64,000 nt of DNA from Methylotenera versatilis 7 (GCF_000799165.1 NZ_JUGF01000002.1:930001-994000); one strand, 5' to 3'; shown: positions 53,436-62,613, numbered from the stretch's first letter. Made by a program: numbers and translations. The notes: a model not told the origin generated them from the sequence alone.

Positions 53436-54581
53436 ATGAACACAGATGCATTAAGTTTTACGCCTAAAACATTGTGGCAAACTCTGAAGGTGCAAGATTG
53501 GTTATACGCCATTCTGTTGCTGGGCGGCGCCATATTCGCTTTCAACAAATATTCGCACCATATGGATATTTATGAAGAGAGTTTTTTATTTGGTGCGGCG
53601 CTTGTATTTAGTTATTTAGGTTGGCGCTGGAAGAACTTAGCCAAATTGGTGATTGGCGTTGGCGTCATTAGCTTAGTTTCCATTAGTTTGTATGACGGGC
53701 AACAAGCGCGGGCTACACAGGCATTCTTCTTAAAATTCCTCATTTCCAGTCAATCAGCCATCATGTGGATGAATGTGCTGTTTATTTTAGCCATGTTTAC
53801 TTATTGGTTTGCCCTGTTTAAGCGCAGTGATTTTGTTGGTAGAGTGGCGTCGGCATTGACTTGGGCGGCAGTATTGTTTGGTTTTGTCGGCTTGATGGTG
53901 CGCTGGTATGAGTCTTATTTAATCGCGCCGGATGTTGGACATATTCCAATTAGCAATTTGTATGAAGTGTTTATCTTATTTTGTTTAATTACATCGCTTT
54001 TGTATTTGCACTACGAAGATAAATTTAACACCAAACAGCTTGGCGGTTTTGTGTTGTTGATTATTAACGCAGCGGTAGTATTTATTCTATGGTACAGGTT
54101 TAGCCGTGGAGCTGACGAAATTCAGCCGCTAGTCCCCGCGTTGCAAAGCTACTGGATGAAGATTCATGTGCCTGCCAATTTTGTCGGCTATGGTGCTTTT
54201 TCATTGGCGGCGATGGTGGGAAGTGCTTATTTGCTGGCAAAAAAAGGCATACTTGTTAACCGTTTGCCAAGCTTAGAAGTGCTGGATGACGTGATGTATA
54301 AATCTATTTCCGTCGGCTTTGCATTTTTTACAATTGCGACTATTTTAGGTGCAATGTGGGCAGCAGAGGCATGGGGTGGATACTGGAGTTGGGATCCTAA
54401 AGAAACGTGGGCATTAATCGTGTGGTTGAATTACGCCGCCTGGTTGCATCTGCGCATGATAAAAGGCTTGCGTGGTCCAGTGTTGGCTTGGTGGGCATTA
54501 GTTGGTTTGCTGGTGACAACCTTTGCATTTTTAGGGGTAAATATGTTTTTAAGCGGTTTGCATTCTTACGGCGAACTTTAA
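53436..54581 (+). CDS. ccsB: Cytochrome c biogenesis protein CcsA/ResC (CcsB)
   Basis: 381 residues with about eight membrane helices. The tryptophan-rich haem-handling segment W-G-G-Y-W-S-W-D-P-K-E-T-W is intact near residue 310, and histidines near P-A-N-F-V-G-Y and L-H-L-R flank it. It belongs to the CcsA family of System II, exporting and attaching haem to CxxCH apoproteins such as the cytochrome c4 upstream. AAGGAAG precedes the ATG. Followed by a terminator-like hairpin. Confidence 0.95.
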   Translation: MNTDALSFTPKTLWQTLKVQDWLYAILLLGGAIFAFNKYSHHMDIYEESFLFGAALVFSYLGWRWKNLAKLVIGVGVISLVSISLYDGQQARATQAFFLKFLISSQSAIMWMNVLFILAMFTYWFALFKRSDFVGRVASALTWAAVLFGFVGLMVRWYESYLIAPDVGHIPISNLYEVFILFCLITSLLYLHYEDKFNTKQLGGFVLLIINAAVVFILWYRFSRGADEIQPLVPALQSYWMKIHVPANFVGYGAFSLAAMVGSAYLLAKKGILVNRLPSLEVLDDVMYKSISVGFAFFTIATILGAMWAAEAWGGYWSWDPKETWALIVWLNYAAWLHLRMIKGLRGPVLAWWALVGLLVTTFAFLGVNMFLSGLHSYGEL

Positions 54582-54599
54582 ACTAATCTTAAATACTCG

Positions 54600-54636
54600 C
54601 GAATGTGTCTGCAAAATTTACAGACACATTCGATTT
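54600..54636 (+). terminator. Probable terminator after the ccs genes
   Basis: CGAATGTGTCTG (54600-54611) pairs perfectly with CAGACACATTCG (54621-54632), nine-base loop, followed by ATTTT. The T-run is short but the stem is strong. It lies about 20 bases past the ccsB stop and before the convergent kinase gene. Confidence 0.7.
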
Positions 54637-54690
54637 TAACTAAATCCAAGTTAGATAAAGCCAGACTTAACCAACTAAAATTGGCGCGTT

Positions 54691-56400
54691 TTAATCGGTT
54701 AACTGCACTCTAAATCTCACTGCGCCATTCACGTTGCTATTTAAACTTAAATCGTACCCTGCCTGTTTGGCGTCTTGTGCGGCATGATATAAACCAACAC
54801 CTAAACCGTTGTGTGAGGCGATGTGCTTTTTAAATAAATCATGTGCAATTGCCGCATCCATTGCTTTTCCCGTATCGGTCACATCAATACAAAAATGCTC
54901 GTTATCCTGATGCATTTCAACTGTAATAAGCGTATCAGGTTGATATTTCGCTTTTTCCAGGGCGTTATTCAGTAGGTTATCCAATACGCTATCCAGTACT
55001 TCTGCATTAATCTCTTGTTTAGGCAATTCGTTTGCCTTAAATTCGATATGGTCTTGTGTATGGCGTAATTGCAGGTTTTTCCACCAGGCAGACATTTTTT
55101 CTATACGTTTTTTCTCTTCATTTGGGGCTTTGAGTTTGTCCAAAGTTGCAGCGATACGCTGATTCAATACCGGCAATTGTTTGCGGATTAATTGAAGTAA
55201 AGCTACGTTATCTTTATCTTCAGTTTGCTCTGCTGCAGAAACTAACGTGCCAACCGATTGCAAAATATTTTTAATATCATGTGTCAAGCGTGAGCCTGTT
55301 TCATAAAATGCCTGCATATAAGCATTCTGGCGCAGGGTTTCCTCCCGTCTTTTGGCATCATAAAACTCACCCATAATCTGGGTTAATAATTTCACATGCA
55401 CATATAGAGCAGGCGAAATTTGCCAATTGGTATGCAAGGTCATATGGAAATCTTTAAAACTAAAGTTGGTTTGATGTTTGGAAGATTCACCCAATTTACC
55501 CTGCGTTTCATCTGCCAGCCAGGAAACGCCAGAAACCCAAGGTAATGATGTCATCTCAACCATAGCGGCTTGCACAAAACCATTGGGGGTCGATTCAATT
55601 TCACCTAAAGATGCAATGCTTTTAACCCATTTTTCAAATGGCATGCCAATACTTAACAAGTAGCGCGACATCAACAGTTCAACGCCAGAAAAACGTGTGC
55701 TGGGCTGCCACAGTAAACTGAATGCCATTAATACAAACGCCAGACTAAATATCGTGATAAACATCACTTGTATATAGTTAACCGTGTTTAATGTACCAAT
55801 TGCGTAACTACCTAATACCAAAATTAACGCAACCAGCATAAGTAATAATGTGTAGAAAAAGTCTAAAACTGGCAGCTGGCCTGATTGACTGGCCTGATTG
55901 CCAATGAACAAAATAGAAAGCGGTAATAAGGGAATGCAATAGCGGATGACAAAAGTAGCGGCTTCTAAATCGTTAAAGGCGTCGAGAAGCTTTGGCACAA
56001 CCCATAACAACAACATAGACAGCAAATAGCTCGCCGCCAGGATATGGATGATGCGATTAGCTTTTGCTTCATCTGAAAAAATTCGCCCGCCTAACAAACC
56101 GAATAAAATGGCTAACCAAAGCGCAGTTAACCACCAACTTGTATAAAAAAATCCAATGATGCCAACGCCAATAAAAAGAACTAATGCAGGTAGAGAGAGC
56201 TTCTCGGTGCTACGCCAAATGGGTTGCCATAATAGAAATAAAGCATATGTAGCTAGAAAGAGTGTTTGTTTTAAATAACCTTTCTCAATACCTAAAATTA
56301 AAAAAGCATGTAGCGATAGCAGCATTAATGCTAAAACGCGGTGTGAATTTTTAATCAAAATAAGATTTATTTTGTGATAATTGAAAAACATTTTAAGCAT
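54691..56400 (-). CDS. Membrane-bound sensor histidine kinase, orphan
   Basis: 569 residues. About seven or eight membrane helices (20-235), then a region of about 100 residues with weak GAF-like character (240-340), a phosphorylation site at about His 374 (R-L-T-H-D-I-K-N), and a HATPase domain: N-box D-N-L-L-N-N-A-L (474-481), G1 D-T-G-K-A (509-513, where DxGxG is usual) and G2 G-L-G-V-G-L (532-537). It resembles the PrsK-type kinases of PEP-CTERM systems, but no response regulator is adjacent. Divergent from the pilin-like gene. Confidence 0.8.
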   Translation of the reverse strand: MLKMFFNYHKINLILIKNSHRVLALMLLSLHAFLILGIEKGYLKQTLFLATYALFLLWQPIWRSTEKLSLPALVLFIGVGIIGFFYTSWWLTALWLAILFGLLGGRIFSDEAKANRIIHILAASYLLSMLLLWVVPKLLDAFNDLEAATFVIRYCIPLLPLSILFIGNQASQSGQLPVLDFFYTLLLMLVALILVLGSYAIGTLNTVNYIQVMFITIFSLAFVLMAFSLLWQPSTRFSGVELLMSRYLLSIGMPFEKWVKSIASLGEIESTPNGFVQAAMVEMTSLPWVSGVSWLADETQGKLGESSKHQTNFSFKDFHMTLHTNWQISPALYVHVKLLTQIMGEFYDAKRREETLRQNAYMQAFYETGSRLTHDIKNILQSVGTLVSAAEQTEDKDNVALLQLIRKQLPVLNQRIAATLDKLKAPNEEKKRIEKMSAWWKNLQLRHTQDHIEFKANELPKQEINAEVLDSVLDNLLNNALEKAKYQPDTLITVEMHQDNEHFCIDVTDTGKAMDAAIAHDLFKKHIASHNGLGVGLYHAAQDAKQAGYDLSLNSNVNGAVRFRVQLTD

Positions 56401-56440
56401 AAATTATGTTCCATTTGTTAATGGTGATGTGTGCAAAATA

Positions 56441-56455
56441 TGTCAATAATCTGTC
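56441..56455. promoter_or_regulatory. Two TGTC boxes, candidate upstream activator site
   Basis: TGTC occurs at 56441-56444 and 56452-56455, eleven bases apart, about one helical turn, and about 105 bases before the -24 box of the pilin-like gene. TGTC-type motifs are reported for PilR sites upstream of pseudomonad pilA. The motif is short, so this is only suggestive. Confidence 0.25.
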
Positions 56456-56559
56456 GGTTTTGACGAAATCTCAACAAGCATATTTATTATGAAGGTTAGA
56501 TTGATCACAAACATACCTAAATCAGCCAATAAACAATGACCTGATGCGCTTAAAGTGCA

Positions 56560-56576
56560 TTGGCATGTTGTTTGCA
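56560..56576 (+). promoter_or_regulatory. Sigma-54 (-24/-12) promoter of the pilin-like gene
   Basis: TTGGCATG-N4-TTGCA matches the RpoN consensus YTGGCACG-N4-TTGCW with one mismatch. The invariant GG (56562-56563) and GC (56574-56575) are twelve bases apart as required. The start would be near 56587, 60 bases ahead of the pilin-like ATG. The surrounding 246-base gap (56401-56646) holds no other gene; two TGTC boxes lie upstream. Confidence 0.8.
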
Positions 56577-56646
56577 TCAAGTATTAAAAAGATGTGATAA
56601 TGCCAACAAAAAATCACATCATAATATTGGTTAAAAGGATAACACA

Positions 56647-57306
56647 ATGAGTAAACAAACAGGTTTTACCCTTATCGAGCTAGCGATTGTGTTAGTGATT
56701 ATCGGCTTGCTGCTAGGTGGTGTGCTGAGAGGGCAAGAGCTGATCAATAGTGCGAGAGTTAAAAGCTTGACTCGAGACTTTCAAAATACTCAAGTATATT
56801 TGTACGGCTATCAAGATCGTTTCAGGGCCATTCCTGGTGATGATGGTAATGCAGCGGCGCGACTGCCAGGTCCTCCCCCCGCAACAAACCCACCAGCCGC
56901 CAATGCTAATAATGGTCAGATTGACGGTGCGTGGAACGATGGTTTTGCGATTGGTTCAGAAGCAATTCTATTTTGGCAACATGTGCGTTTGGCAGGTTTG
57001 GCTCCGGGGCCTACAGTTCTAGCAGCAGGGTTTGACCCGGTTAATGCTAATAATGGTCGAATTGGTATTCAAAGCCTAGCGGTGGCTCCTCCAATTGTCG
57101 GCATGACCGGTTCATTTGTAGTTTGCTCAGATCTGATTTTGGGGCGAGATGCATTACAGATTGATACCACTCTTGATGATGGCGAAACTTCAACAGGTAA
57201 TATTCGCGCTAGGCCAACAGGGGCCGCAGCAGCTGGTACAACGTCGGCAAATATTTCATTGGCTGCAAATGCAAATGCACCTTATACAGTTTGTATGGCG
57301 CTTTAA
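56647..57306 (+). CDS. Type IV pilin-like protein
   Basis: 219 residues. Class III leader M-S-K-Q-T-G cut before Phe 7, then the F-T-L-I-E-L helix with Glu at mature position 5, ideal for PilD-type peptidase. The mature N-terminal helix continues to about residue 50. The globular part is Ala/Pro/Asn-rich, with a duplicated N-A-N-N-G and cysteines at 160 and 216 that may form a disulfide loop. It is longer than a typical major pilin and may be a minor pilin or pseudopilin. AAGGAT precedes the ATG; a terminator follows. Confidence 0.85.
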   Translation: MSKQTGFTLIELAIVLVIIGLLLGGVLRGQELINSARVKSLTRDFQNTQVYLYGYQDRFRAIPGDDGNAAARLPGPPPATNPPAANANNGQIDGAWNDGFAIGSEAILFWQHVRLAGLAPGPTVLAAGFDPVNANNGRIGIQSLAVAPPIVGMTGSFVVCSDLILGRDALQIDTTLDDGETSTGNIRARPTGAAAAGTTSANISLAANANAPYTVCMAL

Positions 57307-57320
57307 CATTTAGTTTTTTC

Positions 57321-57350
57321 AAAAAGCCCGCTTTTGCGGGTTTTTTGTTT
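57321..57350 (+). terminator. Intrinsic terminator after the pilin-like gene
   Basis: AAAAAGCCCGC (57321-57331) and GCGGGTTTTTT (57336-57346) form a tight hairpin with a four-base loop and a long T-run. It isolates the pilin-like gene as a single-gene unit. Confidence 0.92.
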
Positions 57351-57426
57351 TAAGTATCATCGATTTAAACTTTTGCTTGTTGCACATTTTGATTTAGAAT
57401 GTGTACAAAATTAATTTCCACATCAA

Positions 57427-58233
57427 ATGAATCCAAATATCGTCGAACTCGACAACCTTTCTTTTGGCTATAAAAACCGCATGTTGCATCAGGGCATCAA
57501 TATGGTGTTCCCGCGTGGCAAGGTAATTGCCATTATGGGCGGCAGCGGCAGCGGCAAAACTACGTTATTGCGTTTGATTGGCGGGCAACTTAAGCCAAGC
57601 AAGGGCGAAGCACGCGTAGACGGGCAGGTGGTCCATAAACAGAGCCGCGATGGTATTTATCGGTTGCGTCGTAAAATGGGCATGCTGTTTCAACAGGGCG
57701 CGTTATTTACCGATTTATCTGTGTATGAAAACGTTGCTTTCCCCATGCGCGAACACACCGATTTGCCAGAGAGTATGATTCACGATCTGGTGTTGTTGAA
57801 GTTAAATGCTGTTGGTTTGCGTGGCGCGCATAAGTTGATGCCAACCGAATTGTCTGGCGGTATGGCGCGGCGCGTGGCCTTGGCGAGGGCAATTGCGCTA
57901 GACCCGGATATTATTATGTACGATGAGCCTTTTGCCGGTTTGGATCCCATTTCCATGGCGGTTATTTGCGAGTTAATTCGTACGTTGAATGATGCGCTTG
58001 GTGCGACTTCTATCATCGTATCGCATGATGTGAAAGAAACATTTACCATTGCTGATTATGTCTATTTTGTTGCCAATGGCGTGGTTGCGGCGGAAGGTAC
58101 GCCTGATGATTTACGTAAATCGGATTTACCATTTGTGCATCAATTTGTGCATGCTGAAAAAGATGGGCCGGTACCGTTTCATTATGCAGCGGGTGATTAC
58201 AAGCAAGATTTGTTGGGTTTTGAAGCAAAATAA
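57427..58233 (+). CDS. mlaF: Phospholipid transport ATP-binding protein MlaF
   Basis: 268 residues. Walker A G-G-S-G-S-G-K-T-T at 38-46, signature L-S-G-G-M-A-R-R, Walker B I-I-M-Y-D-E-P-F-A-G. The L-S-G-G-M-x-R-R form and a C-terminal extension are typical of MlaF. It powers the MlaFEDB complex, which moves phospholipids between the two membranes to keep outer-membrane asymmetry. First gene of the mlaFEDCB run. Confidence 0.95.
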   Translation: MNPNIVELDNLSFGYKNRMLHQGINMVFPRGKVIAIMGGSGSGKTTLLRLIGGQLKPSKGEARVDGQVVHKQSRDGIYRLRRKMGMLFQQGALFTDLSVYENVAFPMREHTDLPESMIHDLVLLKLNAVGLRGAHKLMPTELSGGMARRVALARAIALDPDIIMYDEPFAGLDPISMAVICELIRTLNDALGATSIIVSHDVKETFTIADYVYFVANGVVAAEGTPDDLRKSDLPFVHQFVHAEKDGPVPFHYAAGDYKQDLLGFEAK

Positions 58234-58249
58234 TTGAAGTCTATTTGAG

Positions 58250-59056
58250 ATGATAAAGTCTAACTTATTTGTTGGTTTAATCCGTACGCTGCGTGGCATA
58301 GGGCACGATTTCAGTAAGCGAATCTGGCGTTTGGGCGCGGGTGCGCGTCTGTTTGGTTTAACCTTGGCTTATTCCGGTGAAAGCTTTCGCCGGTTTCACT
58401 TAACTATCCGTGAAGTCTATTTTACGGGCGTTTTATCCTTAATCATTATATTGGTATCAGCATTTTTTGTTGGCATGGTGTTGGCTTTGCAAGGCTATTA
58501 CACCTTGCAAAAGTATGGTTCATCAGAGTCAATCGGTGTTTTAGTAGCGCTATCTCTACTGCGCGAGCTGGGCCCTGTTGTCACAGCCTTGCTATTTGCT
58601 GGCCGGGCAGGGACGGCTATTACAGCAGAAATCGGTTTGATGAAAGCTACCGAACAATTATCTGCAATGGAAATGATGGCGGTGAGTCCTATCTCCCGCG
58701 TGATTGCGCCGCGGTTTTGGGCTGGCGTGATTGCCATGCCGGTTTTAGCTACCTTGTTTTCAATGGTCGGTATTTTGGGTGGTTATTTAGTAGCTGTGCC
58801 ATTAATCGGAGTGGATGCAGGCGCGTTCTGGTCGCAAATGCAGGCTAACGTAGATTGGCAATTTGACATTTTAAATGGCGTAATTAAGAGCCTGGTGTTT
58901 GGCGTGGCTTGCACCATGATTGCTTTGTTTGAAGGCTATGATGCACCACCAACAGCTGAAGGCGTTAGCCGTGCAACCACTAGGACAGTGGTGACATCGT
59001 CGTTAGCAATTTTAGGGCTGGATTTTGTATTAACCTCATTTATGATTAGCATGTAA
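58250..59056 (+). CDS. mlaE: Phospholipid transport permease MlaE
   Basis: 268 residues, MlaE/YrbE permease family, with about five or six membrane helices. Conserved [20 protein letters not shown] and E-L-G/E-I-G-type L-M-K-A-T-E-Q blocks fit the family. It forms the membrane core of the Mla transporter with MlaD and MlaF. It starts 17 bases after mlaF. Confidence 0.95.
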   Translation: MIKSNLFVGLIRTLRGIGHDFSKRIWRLGAGARLFGLTLAYSGESFRRFHLTIREVYFTGVLSLIIILVSAFFVGMVLALQGYYTLQKYGSSESIGVLVALSLLRELGPVVTALLFAGRAGTAITAEIGLMKATEQLSAMEMMAVSPISRVIAPRFWAGVIAMPVLATLFSMVGILGGYLVAVPLIGVDAGAFWSQMQANVDWQFDILNGVIKSLVFGVACTMIALFEGYDAPPTAEGVSRATTRTVVTSSLAILGLDFVLTSFMISM

Positions 59057-59074
59057 GGCAATAGGAGCAAGGCG

Positions 59075-59641
59075 ATGGAAAGAACAACAATTGATTTATG
59101 GGTGGGTATTTTTGTGGCATTAGGCCTGGCCGCTTTGCTTGGTTTAGCAATGAAGGTGGGTAATTTAACGACTGGCAGTATTGGGGAAACTTTTACTGTT
59201 ACGGCTAATTTTGAGAATATCGGTGGCTTGAAGCCTCGCGCACCTGTGAAAAGTGCGGGCGTTGTGGTGGGGCGCGTGGCAGATATTAAGTTTGACCCGG
59301 CAACTTTTGAGGCAGTGGTTAGTCTGAACATCGATAAGCGCTATCATTTTCCAAAAGATACGTTTGCGAATATTTATACAGCGGGCTTGTTAGGCGAGCA
59401 GTATATTGGTTTGGAAGCGGGTGGCGATGAAGCCAGCTTGGTTAACGGTGATAAAATCACGCAAACGCAAGATGCTGTCGTATTAGAAAAAATGATTAGT
59501 CAGTTTTTATACAATAAAGCAGCAGAGCCCGCAGCAGAATCAACATCATCAAATGATTCAGGATCTGCATCAACCAAAAGCAATAACGATGCGTTAGGTG
59601 CAAACCCGCTTGATGCGATAACAGAACCTGTAAAGCCTTAA
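59075..59641 (+). CDS. mlaD: Phospholipid transport MCE-domain protein MlaD
   Basis: 188 residues. One N-terminal membrane helix (about 8-27), an MCE domain (about 38-118; F-E-N-I-G-G-L-K-P-R-A-P-V-K-S-A-G-V), then a Ser/Asn/Ala-rich tail (about 145-188). MlaD hexamers form the periplasmic ring through which lipid passes. AGGAG precedes the ATG. The tail looks disordered. Confidence 0.94.
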   Translation: MERTTIDLWVGIFVALGLAALLGLAMKVGNLTTGSIGETFTVTANFENIGGLKPRAPVKSAGVVVGRVADIKFDPATFEAVVSLNIDKRYHFPKDTFANIYTAGLLGEQYIGLEAGGDEASLVNGDKITQTQDAVVLEKMISQFLYNKAAEPAAESTSSNDSGSASTKSNNDALGANPLDAITEPVKP

Positions 59642-59676
59642 GAAAATAAATTCAGATATAAAATATAGGATTACAC

Positions 59677-60294
59677 ATGATTAAAAATGCGACAAAACAA
59701 TTATTAATTGCAACTAGCATGCTCTGTTTCAGTGTTGGTGCATTTGCAGCGGAAACGCCAGATGAATTGGTTAAACGCACAGCTGAAGATGTGTTGGCTG
59801 TTGTTAAAAATGACAAAGATATTCAGGCGGGTGATCAACAAAAAATCTTTGCATTAGCAGAAGAAAAGATTTTACCTAATTTTAACTTTGATCGCGTTTC
59901 ACGTTTGGTGCTGGGTAAAAACTGGACAAAAGCAACAACGGATCAAAAGTCCGCTTTCCAAGCAGAATTTCGCACCTTGTTATTGCGTACCTATGCAACC
60001 GCGCTGTCAAAATACAAAAACCAAGTGATTGAGTACAAGCCATTGCGTTTGGAAAATGGCGCCAATAGTGCAACGGTAAAAACGATCATATTGCAACCAG
60101 GTGGTCAGCCAATTGCGGTAGATTACGCGCTGGAAAAGCAAGCGGACGTTTGGAAAGTGTATGATATTGTGATTGAGGGTGTGAGTTTGGTGACAAACTA
60201 TCGCGGACAATTCACGCAAGAAATTCGCCAGAATGGTTTAGATAGCCTGATTAAGAAATTGGCTGATAAAAACAAAGTTACGCAAGCTAAATAA
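59677..60294 (+). CDS. mlaC: Phospholipid shuttle protein MlaC
   Basis: 205 residues with a signal peptide (about 1-24, ending G-A-F-A-A). The MlaC/Ttg2D fold is shown by D-R-V-S-R-L-V-L-G-K-N-W, F-Q-A-E-F-R-T-L-L-L-R-T-Y, and a late V-Y-D-I-V-I-E-G-V-S-L-V-T-N-Y-R. It carries phospholipid across the periplasm between the MlaA complex at the outer membrane and MlaD. No mlaA gene is in the window. Confidence 0.94.
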   Translation: MIKNATKQLLIATSMLCFSVGAFAAETPDELVKRTAEDVLAVVKNDKDIQAGDQQKIFALAEEKILPNFNFDRVSRLVLGKNWTKATTDQKSAFQAEFRTLLLRTYATALSKYKNQVIEYKPLRLENGANSATVKTIILQPGGQPIAVDYALEKQADVWKVYDIVIEGVSLVTNYRGQFTQEIRQNGLDSLIKKLADKNKVTQAK

Positions 60295-60317
60295 TTGTTA
60301 AATTAAGACTAAATAGC

Positions 60318-60611
60318 ATGACAAATAATAGTATTGCAAAAGTCACACAAGTGAATGATCGCTGGGAAATTAACGGTGATGTGCTCATTACAACCGCTAA
60401 TAACCTCTTGAAGCAGAGTCAGGCGTTTACAATTGAAAATACAAAAATTGATTTCGCGAATGTGACCGATGTTGACACAGCTGCGGTGAGTCTGATTTTA
60501 GAGTGGAAGCGTCGGGCGGAAAAAGAAAACCAATCCTTAACGTTTATCAACTTGCCTGCTAATTTAACCAGCTTGGTACAGTTGTATGACGTGGCTGAGT
60601 TGGTTAATTAA
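60318..60611 (+). CDS. mlaB: STAS-domain protein MlaB
   Basis: 97 residues, one STAS domain with the D-V-D-T-A-A-V-S-L-I-L-E-W-K-R loop, where the Thr aligns with the functional residue of MlaB. MlaB binds MlaF and supports assembly and activity of the transporter. Cytoplasmic. Last gene of the mla run, followed by an intrinsic terminator. Confidence 0.9.
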   Translation: MTNNSIAKVTQVNDRWEINGDVLITTANNLLKQSQAFTIENTKIDFANVTDVDTAAVSLILEWKRRAEKENQSLTFINLPANLTSLVQLYDVAELVN

Positions 60612-60691
60612 ATACTGATATATTAAATTTGAGTGAGCTCAATTTAGTTAACGTTTATTTAATTGCACTTTGTACTATTAATTGTCTTTTT

Positions 60692-60724
60692 CAACCCCAT
60701 CTGAATGATGGGGTTTTGTTTTTG
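60692..60724 (+). terminator. Intrinsic terminator after mlaB
   Basis: AACCCCATC (60693-60701) pairs with GATGGGGTT (60707-60715) around a five-base loop, followed by TTGTTTTTG. It ends the mla operon, so the ABC-2 pair downstream has a separate promoter or depends on read-through. Confidence 0.88.
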
Positions 60725-60807
60725 TGCTTAGCCGATAATTAAACATCAATAGATGACGGTTGTGCAATTTAAACTTGAATCAAGAATGAAATATAAACAC
60801 CAAAAAG

Positions 60808-61758
60808 ATGACACAGATGATGGCAGATAAAGTATTAGCCCCAGCGATTAAAATTGAAAGAATCCATAAACGTTTTGGCGACTTACATGCGCTAAAAGGG
60901 ATTGATTTAACCATCCAGCAAGGTGAATTTTTTGGGTTATTAGGTCCAAATGGTGCTGGAAAATCAACATTAATCAATATCTTGGCAGGGTTATTAAAGC
61001 CTACGCACGGCAAAGTATCCATCATGGGACATGATGTGATGGATGATTATCAGGCTGCGCGCTTAAGTTTGGGTGTCGTGCCACAAGAGTTGGTGTTTGA
61101 CCCATTTTTTAATGTGCGCGAGATGCTGCGTTTTCAGGCTGGTTATTTTGGACGCGGTCGCGAAAACGACGCTTGGGTCGATGAAGTGATTGAAAACTTG
61201 GGATTAACCGATAAAGCGCATACCAATATGCGTAAACTTTCTGGCGGTATGAAGCGGCGCGCATTGATTGCCCAAGCTTTAGTGCACAAGCCGCCAGTGA
61301 TTGTTTTGGACGAACCGACTGCTGGTGTGGATGTTGAGCTGCGCCAGATGCTTTGGGCGTTCATTAAAAAATTAAATGCAGATGGACACACGATCATTCT
61401 CACCACGCATTATCTTGAGGAAGCCGAAACTTTATGTGAACGTGTGGCCATGATGAAACAAGGCGAAATTGTGGCGCTGGATACTACTGCCAATTTATTA
61501 AGTAAACTGCCAGGCAAAAATTTGCGCTTGAATCTTGGTGAGGCAAGTTTACCGCCAGCTTTACTACCGATGTTAAAAAGTGGTGAAAATGGTGTTTACA
61601 CACTGGCGTTAACTGAGTTGAATCAGGTGGAGTTTGCTTTAAGCGCCTTGCGCGAAGCTAAGATTAATGTGGAAGATATGCAGTTAATCGAAGCCGATTT
61701 AGAGGATGTATTTATGTCATTAGTTGGTGGCAAGAATGGTCAGTATGAATCTAATTGA
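60808..61758 (+). CDS. ABC-2 type exporter, ATP-binding protein
   Basis: 316 residues. Walker A G-P-N-G-A-G-K-S-T, signature L-S-G-G-M-K-R-R, Walker B V-I-V-L-D-E-P-T-A-G-V-D, with a C-terminal extension of about 80 residues. It resembles YadG/NodI-type exporter ATPases. The partner permease gene overlaps its end by 14 bases. The substrate is unknown; the envelope-lipid neighbours suggest but do not prove a lipid or polymer. Confidence 0.9.
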   Translation: MTQMMADKVLAPAIKIERIHKRFGDLHALKGIDLTIQQGEFFGLLGPNGAGKSTLINILAGLLKPTHGKVSIMGHDVMDDYQAARLSLGVVPQELVFDPFFNVREMLRFQAGYFGRGRENDAWVDEVIENLGLTDKAHTNMRKLSGGMKRRALIAQALVHKPPVIVLDEPTAGVDVELRQMLWAFIKKLNADGHTIILTTHYLEEAETLCERVAMMKQGEIVALDTTANLLSKLPGKNLRLNLGEASLPPALLPMLKSGENGVYTLALTELNQVEFALSALREAKINVEDMQLIEADLEDVFMSLVGGKNGQYESN

Positions 61759-62533
61759 TGATTTGATTCCACCGCAGTGGCGTGGCACTTATACCTTGTT
61801 TAAAAAAGAGCTATTTCGCTTTTGGCGCGTGGCATTTCAAACGGTAGCATCCCCTGTATTAACTTCTTTATTGTATTTATTGATATTTTCGCATGTGCTG
61901 GAAAATCATGTACAAGTGTACAAAGGCGTGCCATACAAAGCATTCTTAATCCCGGGCCTGATTATGATGTCGCTACTGCAGAATGCGTTTGCTAATAGCT
62001 CGTCCAGCTTGGTGCAATCGAAGATTATGGGCAGTATCGTATTTGTATTGTTGACGCCGCTCAGTTATTTGCAATTCTTTATCGCTTTTCTGGCGGCTGC
62101 AATCATTCGTGGTTTTTTGGTGGGAATCAGCATTTATTTGGTCGCTATTTGGTTCGTTGATTTGACCATTGTTCACCCTTTATGGATATTTACATTTGCA
62201 TTATTGGGCAGCGCATTACTAGGCACTTTTGGCATTATTGCGGGCATTTGGTCAGACAAGTTCGACCAAATGGCAGCGTTTCAAAATTTTGTCATCATGC
62301 CGCTGACGTTTTTATCTGGCGTGTTTTATTCGATTCATTCATTACCGCCATTTTGGCAAACCGTGTCAAAATTTAATCCCTTCTTCTACATGATAGATGG
62401 GTTCCGTTATGGTTTTTTTGGACAAAGCGATATTTCGCCGTGGCTGAGTTTAGTCGTCGTGTTCAGCTTCCTATTAGCGTTAGCATGGGCAGCTTTAAAA
62501 ATGTTAAAATCTGGCTATAAGCTCAGAGGCTAA
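61745..62533 (+). CDS. ABC-2 type exporter permease
   Basis: 262 residues from the ATG at 61745 (an upstream in-frame GTG at 61724 lies inside the ATPase gene). About six membrane helices of the ABC2 permease family, with F-L-S-G-V-F-Y-S-I near the C-terminus, as in YadH/NodJ. It pairs with the ATPase just upstream, overlapping it by 14 bases. Inner membrane. Confidence 0.9.
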   Translation: MNLIDDLIPPQWRGTYTLFKKELFRFWRVAFQTVASPVLTSLLYLLIFSHVLENHVQVYKGVPYKAFLIPGLIMMSLLQNAFANSSSSLVQSKIMGSIVFVLLTPLSYLQFFIAFLAAAIIRGFLVGISIYLVAIWFVDLTIVHPLWIFTFALLGSALLGTFGIIAGIWSDKFDQMAAFQNFVIMPLTFLSGVFYSIHSLPPFWQTVSKFNPFFYMIDGFRYGFFGQSDISPWLSLVVVFSFLLALAWAALKMLKSGYKLRG

Positions 62534-62613
62534 ACTTTTTAGAGTGTTAGTTAAAAGTTTGCAATATACAAAGATAAAGTCACGGATTAGTAAAGTATGT
62601 GGATTAATAAAAC

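Noticed and set aside
56401-56646. The 246-base gap before the pilin-like gene, examined for a tRNA or small RNA
   Set aside because: No cloverleaf or strong internal stem was found; the sigma-54 element and TGTC boxes account for the visible structure.
60612-60807. The mlaB to ABC-2 gap considered for a further small gene
   Set aside because: No frame with a start and protein-like content was seen; the gap holds the intrinsic terminator and AT-rich sequence.
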